This document shows positions 1-4,328 of a stretch of 5,066 nt of DNA, one piece after another. Under the pieces are notes generated by a model. It was given only the letters and a program-made list of their open reading frames with translations. It searched no databases and had not been told where the DNA came from. A program made the position numbers and the translations under genes. The stretch covers positions 1 through 5,066 of the forward strand of contig DASTWQ010000020.1 in assembly GCA_035758545.1 (NCBI GenBank), in the 5' to 3' direction. Position 1 is the stretch's first letter. Each line of letters starts with the position of its first letter. Source of the DNA: JAFDVN01 sp035758545. Lineage in GTDB: Bacteria; Acidobacteriota; Holophagae; Holophagales; Holophagaceae.

Positions 1-432
1 GTAGTCCTCCGCCGTTCCCCGCAGACTCCATTCCGGCGCCCGGAAGCCGAGTACCGGCGCGCCGGCCAGATCCTCCAGCCGGGCCTTGCCGTCCCGGGTG
101 CGGGCCGCGAAGGCCCTGCGGCCGAAGGCGAAGGCCCGGGCATGGTCCGGGCCGTGGAGGCCGATGCGGTGGCCCTGCGAGACGATGCGCCGGAGCAGCT
201 CAGGATGCCGGATCGCCTGGTCCGTCAGGCAGAACCAGGTGGCCGTCGCCCCCAGCTCCGCGCAGAGCCCGAGGGCCAGGTCCGTCGCCAGGGCGAGCCG
301 GTCCTCGTAGCGCTCATGGGCATCCGCCGCGTCGTAGGGCGGGCAGCAGAGCTGGTACCAGTCCTCCCAGTCGAGGGACAGCGGAAGGCGCGGGCGGACC
401 TCCGGCCTCCGGCCTCCAGCCGCCAGCCTCAA
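1..432 (-). CDS. Polysaccharide deacetylase (NodB/CE4 fold), N-terminal part, cut by window edge
   Basis: This is the first 144 codons of a carbohydrate esterase 4 type deacetylase; the 3' end lies beyond position 1. Family members remove N-acetyl (or other acyl) groups from polysaccharides or peptidoglycan by metal-dependent hydrolysis. All three early NodB motifs are visible. The first is SLDWEDW, with D21 and D24 matching the D-x-E-D form of motif 1. The second is GLHGPDH, with H93 and H97 as the metal histidines. The third is GFRAPEW at 129-135, equivalent to RxPxW. This form resembles the deacetylases that often sit in exopolysaccharide or exosortase loci. The start is uncertain: no ATG or GTG lies in frame near the N-terminus. 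I used a TTG at 432-430 that overlaps the tolQ TGA (TTGA). The next 15 residues are low-complexity and may not be translated. A CTG at 381-379, just before the conserved SLDWED, is an alternative. No signal peptide is visible. The family call is firm; the exact substrate cannot be told. Confidence 0.82.
   Translation of the reverse strand, partial: MRLAAGGRRPEVRPRLPLSLDWEDWYQLCCPPYDAADAHERYEDRLALATDLALGLCAELGATATWFCLTDQAIRHPELLRRIVSQGHRIGLHGPDHARAFAFGRRAFAARTRDGKARLEDLAGAPVLGFRAPEWSLRGTAEDY
397..431. repeat. Five-unit degenerate 7-bp tandem repeat between tolQ and the deacetylase
   Basis: Read on the plus strand the units are GACCTCC, GGCCTCC, GGCCTCC, AGCCGCC and AGCCTCA. On the minus, coding strand this places GGAGG at 417-413, 410-406 and 403-399, so three Shine-Dalgarno-like boxes sit at exact 7-nt spacing. 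The array begins at the tolQ stop codon and ends 15 bp before the codons of the conserved deacetylase motif begin. Because 7 is not a multiple of 3, a gain or loss of one unit would shift the frame of any start codon lying upstream of the array. Confidence 0.7.
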
Positions 433-1118
433 GTGAAATTGCGCTCGGAGAGGGTCAGGAACTCGAGGGCGTAGTCGTCCAGCTCGGCCTGCCAACCCTT
501 CATCTGGCCCTGGAAGAAGTTGTAGGCCATGAGGGCGGGGATGGCGGCCACGAGGCCGAGGGCCGTGGCGATGAGGGCATCGGCGATGCCCGGCGCCACG
601 GTGGCGAGGCTGGCGTTGCCCACGGCGCCGATGCTCTGGAAGGCGTCGATGATGCCCCACACGGTGCCGAAGAGGCCCACGAAGGGGCTCACGGCGGCGA
701 CGGTGGCCAGCACGCCGAGGCTGCGCTCCAGGCGGCCCATCTCGACGACGGAGGCCCGCTGCAGGGACCGCTCCAGGGCTTCCATGCGGCGCACCTGCAT
801 GCGTCCGTCGTTGTTGACGCGCAGCTGGTAGGTCAGCTCGTTGTAGCCCGCCAGGAAGAGACCCACGAGGGGGCTGACCTTGTAGTGGTCCGCCTGGTTC
901 TTGAGGTCCTGCCAGTTGGAGGCCTTCTTGAACACGGACCGGAAGGTGTTCGAGACCGAGCGGCTGCGGGCGTAGAGGGCCCACTTGCGCACGATGACGA
1001 CCCAGGAGCCGATGGAGAACACCAGCAGGATCAGGATCACGGCCTTGGCCACGGGCGAGGCGTGCAGGACCACCTGCTTCAGATCGATGCCGCCGTCCAG
1101 CAGCGCGAACGGGACCAT
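429..1118 (-). CDS. tolQ: TolQ/ExbB-family proton channel subunit (most like TolQ)
   Basis: The 229-residue inner-membrane protein belongs to the MotA/TolQ/ExbB family. With a TolR/ExbD partner it uses proton motive force to drive TolA or TonB. Three membrane segments are seen: about 23-43, 134-157 and 177-199, with a large cytoplasmic domain between the first two. The TolQ signature is clear: SPFVGLFGTVWGI at 144-156 and IADALIATALGLVAAIPALMAYN at 178-200. These favour TolQ over ExbB, although the families grade into each other. Length is normal. The start was chosen at 1118 because GGAGG (1127-1123) lies 4 nt upstream. The more upstream ATG at 1145 has no ribosome site and falls inside a TATCAT box that looks like the -10 element. 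No tolR follows; a polysaccharide deacetylase does, overlapping or abutting the stop. The tolR/tolA/tolB/pal genes must be elsewhere or beyond the deacetylase. Confidence 0.9.
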   Translation of the reverse strand: MVPFALLDGGIDLKQVVLHASPVAKAVILILLVFSIGSWVVIVRKWALYARSRSVSNTFRSVFKKASNWQDLKNQADHYKVSPLVGLFLAGYNELTYQLRVNNDGRMQVRRMEALERSLQRASVVEMGRLERSLGVLATVAAVSPFVGLFGTVWGIIDAFQSIGAVGNASLATVAPGIADALIATALGLVAAIPALMAYNFFQGQMKGWQAELDDYALEFLTLSERNFT

Positions 1119-1127
1119 GGGCCCTCC
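1119..1127 (-). promoter_or_regulatory. Ribosome binding site deciding the tolQ start
   Basis: On the minus strand GGAGG at 1127-1123 stands 4 nt before the ATG at 1118. The alternative ATG 27 nt upstream (1145) has no purine-rich site, which supports the shorter 229-residue protein. Confidence 0.6.
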
Positions 1128-1143
1128 AACAGACGAACGCCCC

Positions 1144-1172
1144 ATGATAGCTGGGATTCGGCGCCATCCGGG
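1144..1172 (-). promoter_or_regulatory. Putative tolQ promoter (-10 TATCAT)
   Basis: TATCAT on the minus strand (1149-1144) matches TATAAT at 5 of 6 positions. Transcription from it would start near 1137 and give a leader of about 19 nt before the ATG at 1118. No convincing -35 box is seen at 16-18 nt spacing (the hexamer at 1172-1167 is CCCGGA), so the call rests on the -10 element and its position. Confidence 0.35.
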
Positions 1173-1179
1173 CTACACT
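1151..1179 (+). promoter_or_regulatory. Putative ugd promoter (CTGGGA - 17 bp - TACACT)
   Basis: TACACT at 1174-1179 (4/6 to the -10 consensus) follows CTGGGA at 1151-1156 (3/6 to the -35 consensus) with an exact 17-bp spacer. Transcription would begin near 1186, just ahead of the ugd ribosome site GGAGG at 1191-1195. It occupies the same DNA as the divergent tolQ promoter. Confidence 0.4.
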
Positions 1180-1200
1180 GGAGCGTTTGCGGAGGCGCCT

Positions 1201-2571
1201 GTGAAGGTCCTGGTCATCGGCTCCGGCTACGTCGGCCTCGTGGCCGCGGCCTGCTTCGCCGAAGGCGGCAACTGGATCCTCGGCGTCGACGTGGACGCCG
1301 CCAAGGTGGCCCGCCTCCAGAAGGGCGAGTGCCCCATCTTCGAGCCGGGGCTGGAGGACCTGTTCCGCAAGCACCTCGAGGCGGGCAACCTCACCTTCTC
1401 CACGGACCTGAAGGACGGCATCGCCCACGCGGACGCCGCCTTCATCTGCGTCGGCACGCCCCAGAGCGAGGACGGCAGCGCGGACCTGAAGTACGTCCTG
1501 GCCGTGGCCCGGCAGATCGGCGAGGCCATGGCCCTGCGGCCCGAGGGCGCCAAGCCCCTCATCGTGGTGGACAAGAGCACCGTGCCCGTGGGCACCGCCG
1601 CCCGGGTCCACGCCGAGATCGCCGCCGCCCTCCAGGGCGCGGGGATCGAGCGCCCCTTCGAGGTGGTCTCCAACCCCGAGTTCCTCCGGGAGGGCAGCGC
1701 CCTCGAGGACTTCCTGAAGCCGGACCGCGTGGTGGTGGGGTGCCGCACCAACCACGCCGAGGCGGTGATGAAGGCCCTCTACGCGCCGTTCCTGGAGGCC
1801 TCCAAGGGCCAGTGGTTCCGCATGGACCCCGCCTCCGCGGAGCTCACCAAGTACGCCGCCAACGCCATGCTGGCCCTGCGCATCAGCTTCATCAACGAGA
1901 TGGCGCGGCTCGCGGAGGCCGTGGGCGCCGACATCGACCCCGTGAAGGTGGCCATCGGCGCCGACCACCGCATCGGGCCCGCCTTCCTCAATCCCGGGCC
2001 GGGCTTCGGTGGCTCCTGCTTCCCCAAGGACCTCCAGGCCCTGCTCCGCACCGGCCGGGAGCATGGCGAGCCCCTGCTCACGCTCGCGGCCACCGTGGAA
2101 GCCAACCGCCACCAGAAGCAGCTGCTGCTCCGCAAGGTGAAGGCCCACTTCGGCGTGAAGGCCGGGGATCCCGGCCCGCTGAAGGGCAAGCGCCTCGCCC
2201 TCTGGGGCCTGGCCTTCAAGGCCAACACCGACGACATCCGCGAGAGCATGGCCCTGGAGCTCATCGATGGCCTGCTCGCCCTCGGCGCCGAGGTCGTGGT
2301 CCACGACTTCGAGGCGATGCCGCCGGTGAAGGCGAAGCTCGGGGACCGGGTGGCCTACGCCGCGGATCCCATGGCGGCGGCCCGGGGCGCGGACGCCCTC
2401 CTCATCGCCACCGAGTGGCCCCAGTACAAGGCCGCGGACCTGAAGGCCCTGGAAGGCGCCCTGAAGGCCAAGGTGATGTTCGATGGCCGCAACCTGTTCC
2501 GCCCGGAGGCCATGGCCAAGGCCGGCTGGACCTACCACAGCATCGGCCGCCGGCCGGTGGGCGGGGCCTGA
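1201..2571 (+). CDS. ugd: UDP-glucose 6-dehydrogenase
   Basis: The 456-residue cytosolic enzyme oxidises UDP-glucose twice with NAD+ to UDP-glucuronate, a precursor of acidic capsule, exopolysaccharide and lipid A sugars. In order: the Rossmann site GSGYVG at 7-12 with D30 closing the NAD pocket; CVGTP at 83-87; STVPVGT at 126-132; NPEFLREG at 158-165 with E160; the central-domain residues K217 and N221; GFGGSCFPKD at 268-277 with catalytic C273 and D277; and LWGLAFKANTDDIRES at 334-349 opening the UDP-binding C-terminal domain. All expected catalytic residues are present and the length is normal. The start is GTG at 1201, with GGAGG at 1191-1195 five bases upstream. The reading frame stays open far upstream, but that stretch is antisense to tolQ and lacks family similarity. 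It is transcribed divergently from tolQ. GDP-mannose and UDP-ManNAc dehydrogenases share the fold, but the motifs best fit the UDP-glucose enzyme. Confidence 0.94.
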   Translation: MKVLVIGSGYVGLVAAACFAEGGNWILGVDVDAAKVARLQKGECPIFEPGLEDLFRKHLEAGNLTFSTDLKDGIAHADAAFICVGTPQSEDGSADLKYVLAVARQIGEAMALRPEGAKPLIVVDKSTVPVGTAARVHAEIAAALQGAGIERPFEVVSNPEFLREGSALEDFLKPDRVVVGCRTNHAEAVMKALYAPFLEASKGQWFRMDPASAELTKYAANAMLALRISFINEMARLAEAVGADIDPVKVAIGADHRIGPAFLNPGPGFGGSCFPKDLQALLRTGREHGEPLLTLAATVEANRHQKQLLLRKVKAHFGVKAGDPGPLKGKRLALWGLAFKANTDDIRESMALELIDGLLALGAEVVVHDFEAMPPVKAKLGDRVAYAADPMAAARGADALLIATEWPQYKAADLKALEGALKAKVMFDGRNLFRPEAMAKAGWTYHSIGRRPVGGA

Positions 2572-2599
2572 CGGGACCTTCACGGACCGCAACCGGCGC

Positions 2600-2628
2600 G
2601 AGACGGGCTGCCCGGTCCCTTCTAGAAT
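2600..2628 (+). promoter_or_regulatory. Putative tatAC promoter (GAGACG - 17 bp - TAGAAT)
   Basis: TAGAAT at 2623-2628 matches the -10 consensus at 5 of 6 positions, and GAGACG at 2600-2605 (3/6 to TTGACA) lies 17 bp upstream. The start would be near 2635, giving a leader of about 100 nt before tatA. The box is followed by GA, exactly as in the box upstream of hbd at 4304-4309. Confidence 0.5.
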
Positions 2629-2690
2629 GAGGCAGGAGCCGCCGCCGAAAGTCGCATGCCCGGCCCGCCTCCCTGCCCCGCACCTCAACC

Positions 2691-2711
2691 GGAGGGGCCG
2701 CCACCCCCTCT
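2691..2711 (+). other. Small GC hairpin in the tatA leader
   Basis: GAGGGG (2692-2697) can pair with CCCCTC (2705-2710) around a 7-nt loop, with one further G-U pair possible at 2691/2711. It lies between the putative promoter and the tatA ribosome site (GGAG at 2725-2728). No U-tract follows, so it is not a typical intrinsic terminator. A leader hairpin with a regulatory role is possible but unproven, and such pairings are frequent by chance in GC-rich DNA. Confidence 0.3.
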
Positions 2712-2735
2712 CACCATCCAGGACGGAGAACTCCC

Positions 2736-2915
2736 ATGGGCAATCTCGGATTCGGCGAACTGCTCCTCATCGGCGCGGTGCTCCTGCTGTTCTTCGGCCC
2801 CTCCCGGCTCCCCGAGCTGGGCAAGAGCCTGGGCAAGGGCATCCAGGAGTTCAAGAAGGCCAGCAAGGAGCTCACGGACACCGTGAAGGACGAGGCCACC
2901 TCCGAGAAGAAGTGA
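2736..2915 (+). CDS. tatA: Sec-independent (twin-arginine) translocase protein TatA
   Basis: The 59-residue protein is the pore-forming TatA/E type subunit of the twin-arginine translocase, which moves folded proteins across the inner membrane. The usual layout is seen. There is a short N-terminus with a polar Glu8 at the position where E. coli TatA has Gln8. One membrane helix runs from about 8 to 20, followed by the FFGPSRLPELGK hinge (19-30) and then an amphipathic helix, SLGKGIQEFKKASKEL. A charged tail ends the protein. TatA is usually 60-90 residues, so this is a short but complete form. ATG at 2736 has GGAG at 2725-2728, 7 nt upstream. tatC follows after 19 nt, so the two form an operon. 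The phenylalanine-glycine hinge and short tail favour TatA over TatB. No separate tatB is seen in the window, so this subunit may serve both roles, as in minimal TatAC systems. Confidence 0.93.
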   Translation: MGNLGFGELLLIGAVLLLFFGPSRLPELGKSLGKGIQEFKKASKELTDTVKDEATSEKK

Positions 2916-2934
2916 CTGGGGTCCCGGCCTGCCG

Positions 2935-3765
2935 ATGAACGACGCGACTCCGAGCCAGATGAGCTTCTGGGAGCACCTGCAGGAGCTGCGGGTGCGGCTC
3001 TTCCGTGTCCTCATCGCCGTGGTGGCGGCCTTCGCCTTCACCTACAGCTACCCCTTCGGCATCCCCGAGGCCCTCGGGCACGCGCCCGTGCTGGCCATGC
3101 GGTTCAAGCTCTGGGCCATCGTCCAGCAGCCCTTCCTGGAGGCCATGGCGCGGCAGACCCACCAGCCCATCGCCAGCCTGCAGCCCTGGGCCTTCACGAG
3201 CCTGACGGAGCCCTTCTTCAGCCTGATGCGGCTGAGTTTCTGGGCCGCGGTCTTCCTGGCGGCGCCGGTGGTCTTCTACCAGCTGTGGGCCTTCATCCGG
3301 CCGGGGCTCCTGCCCCGGGAGCGGCGGATGGTGATCCCCTTCGTGGTCATCACCAGCGCCTGCTTTCTGCTCGGCGTGGTCTTCGCCTACTTCCAGGCCT
3401 TCAAGTTCCTGGGCGACATCCTCTTCCAGGAGGCCGCCGCCGCGGGCCTGCGGGCCAACCTCCACATCGAGGACTACCTGGACCTGTTCCTGGGGACCGT
3501 GATCATGACCGGCGTGATGTTCGAGCTGCCGGTGCTCTTCTACTTCCTGGCCCGGTTCCGCCTCGTCACCGCCCGCTGGATGCTGAAGTACTGGCGCCAC
3601 GCGACGGTGCTCATCGTCTTCGTGTCGGCCTTCATGACCCCCGGCGACGTGGTGGTGACCACCATCTTCTTCAGCGCCGTGCTGCTGGCCCTCTACTTCG
3701 TCAGCGTCCTCGTGGCGTGGGCGGCCGAGCCCCGGAAGCCCAAGGACGCCGAGATCGTCGACTAG
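2935..3765 (+). CDS. tatC: Sec-independent (twin-arginine) translocase subunit TatC
   Basis: The 276-residue, six-helix inner-membrane protein is the receptor that binds twin-arginine signal peptides and recruits TatA. The cytoplasmic N-terminus WEHLQELRVRL (12-22) carries E17 and R19, equivalent to the signal-peptide-binding pair E15 and R17 of E. coli TatC. PRERR at 127-131 gives E129 (the E103 equivalent) and MFELPV gives E197 (the E170 equivalent). TPGD at 235-238 is the conserved motif between helices five and six. Membrane segments lie near 23-40, 98-121, 133-155, 183-208, 222-236 and 241-262. Spacing between motifs is normal except for the first periplasmic loop, which is about 24 residues longer than I recall for E. 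coli. The start is ATG 2935. The ATG at 2959 is an alternative; neither has a strong ribosome site, so translation is probably coupled to tatA. It is convergent with the DoxX gene, 7 bp away. Confidence 0.95.
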   Translation: MNDATPSQMSFWEHLQELRVRLFRVLIAVVAAFAFTYSYPFGIPEALGHAPVLAMRFKLWAIVQQPFLEAMARQTHQPIASLQPWAFTSLTEPFFSLMRLSFWAAVFLAAPVVFYQLWAFIRPGLLPRERRMVIPFVVITSACFLLGVVFAYFQAFKFLGDILFQEAAAAGLRANLHIEDYLDLFLGTVIMTGVMFELPVLFYFLARFRLVTARWMLKYWRHATVLIVFVSAFMTPGDVVVTTIFFSAVLLALYFVSVLVAWAAEPRKPKDAEIVD

Positions 3766-3775
3766 GCCCGGCCTA
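3763..3775. other. 13-bp palindrome holding both convergent stop codons
   Basis: TAGGCCCGGCCTA is a perfect odd palindrome. Its left TAG is the tatC stop and its right CTA is the TAG stop of the DoxX gene on the other strand. The centre is too tight for a long hairpin and there is no T-tract, so it is not a convincing terminator. Confidence 0.6.
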
Positions 3776-4123
3776 CTTCCCGAGCCCCCACTTGCCCGCG
3801 CCTCCCAGGCCGCAGGCGCCGACGGTGAGGATGCGCAGGAGCCGGTCCAGGTGGCCGAGCAGGGGCGCGCCGTGGAACCAGCCATCCACCATGGGGATGG
3901 CCAGGATCACCACCAGCACCAGGCAGACCACGGGCTGGAAGAGCCCCAGCAGCACCAGGACGCCTCCGATGGCCTCCGCCAGCGCCCCGCCCAGCTGGGC
4001 CGCGTGGTGGAAGTCGGCTCCGCCGGACCTCAGCGCCGGGATGGCGTGGGCCAGCAGCCCAGCCCCCACCGCGACGCGGAGGAGAAGCAGAGCCCAGTCG
4101 ATGCGGGTCTTGGAAGCGGCCAT
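3773..4123 (-). CDS. DoxX-family small integral membrane protein
   Basis: The 116-residue protein fits the DoxX family in length and layout. Four hydrophobic segments lie at about 10-28, 44-62, 64-80 and 92-109. The first contains the usual LLLLRVAVGAGLLAHAIP pattern. The second has GGALAEAIGGVLVLLGLF, typical of the family's second helix. The C-terminus GGAGKWGLG matches the common GPGRYSLD-like ending. DoxX-like proteins are poorly understood; some were linked to thiosulfate:quinone oxidoreductase or to redox-stress membrane complexes, but most have no proven role, and none can be assigned here. ATG at 4123 was chosen because GGAG lies about 6 nt upstream on the minus strand, and because the longer open frame beyond it runs through an intergenic repeat and then antisense to hbd. 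It is convergent with tatC and divergent from hbd, so it is probably transcribed alone. Confidence 0.82.
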   Translation of the reverse strand: MAASKTRIDWALLLLRVAVGAGLLAHAIPALRSGGADFHHAAQLGGALAEAIGGVLVLLGLFQPVVCLVLVVILAIPMVDGWFHGAPLLGHLDRLLRILTVGACGLGGAGKWGLGK

Positions 4124-4160
4124 GGGGACTCCGGAGGGATGGACCAGGATAAGGGGAACC

Positions 4161-4184
4161 ACGAAGGCGCGGAGGCCCGGAGAT
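4161..4184. repeat. Degenerate octamer array in the DoxX-hbd spacer
   Basis: Three consecutive 8-bp units, ACGAAGGC, GCGGAGGC and CCGGAGAT, share a purine-rich pattern. They lie directly beside the inverted repeat at 4189-4285, whose arms have a similar 8-nt rhythm. I recall related ACGAAGGC-type arrays from many bacterial intergenic regions, but no search was possible. Confidence 0.45.
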
Positions 4185-4188
4185 AGAC

Positions 4189-4285
4189 CTTCACCGCAGA
4201 GCCGCCGAGGACGGGGAGGGCGCAGCACCGTCAGGCCCCGGGCCCGCCACGCCTTCTCGGCGCCCTCGGCGTCTCTGCGGTGAAG
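4189..4285. repeat. Large imperfect inverted repeat (22-bp arms, 21/22 matched)
   Basis: The left arm 4189-4210 starts CTTCACCGCAGAG, and the right arm 4264-4285 ends CTCTGCGGTGAAG. Aligned as reverse complements, they differ only at one base (C4202). A 53-bp GC-rich centre separates them. Each arm is built of degenerate octamers (ACCGCAGA, then a CGCCGAGG-type unit). This is a type of intergenic element I recall from unrelated bacteria, often mis-translated as HRRDAEGAE-like peptides. It fills most of the 205-bp spacer (4124-4328) between the DoxX gene and hbd. It may fold as a long hairpin in transcripts of either strand. Confidence 0.8.
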
Positions 4286-4309
4286 AATCCCCCTGAGGAT
4301 CGCTAGAAT
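4281..4309 (+). promoter_or_regulatory. Putative hbd promoter (TGAAGA - 17 bp - TAGAAT)
   Basis: TAGAAT at 4304-4309 matches the -10 consensus at 5 of 6 positions. TGAAGA at 4281-4286 (3/6 to TTGACA) is 17 bp upstream and overlaps the outer end of the right arm of the inverted repeat. The start would fall near 4316, leaving a very short leader before GGAGG at 4319-4323 and the ATG at 4329. Confidence 0.5.
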
Positions 4310-4328
4310 GAAGGGTTCGGAGGACTCC

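Noticed and set aside
86..474. Plus-strand small open frames near the left edge
   Set aside because: They lie opposite the deacetylase, whose three catalytic motifs establish the minus strand as coding.
985..1200. In-frame 72-residue upstream extension of ugd
   Set aside because: The extension is antisense to tolQ, and the GTG at 1201 with its GGAGG site begins precisely at the Rossmann strand where family members begin.
2573..2619. Possible ugd terminator from GGGACC (2573-2578) pairing with GGTCCC (2614-2619)
   Set aside because: The loop is 35 nt, the stem only 6 bp, and no T-tract follows. It also overlaps the tatA promoter, so the support is too weak.
885..2630. Long plus-strand open frame of 581 codons over tolQ and ugd
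   Set aside because: It is out of frame with ugd and very rich in Arg, Gly and Pro, as expected from the shifted frame of a high-GC gene. It crosses the antisense of tolQ and matches no family I recognise.
2872..3885. Minus-strand open frame of 337 codons opposite tatC
   Set aside because: Its composition is dominated by Gly, Glu, His and Asp repeats typical of an antisense shadow, whereas tatC on the plus strand has every family motif.
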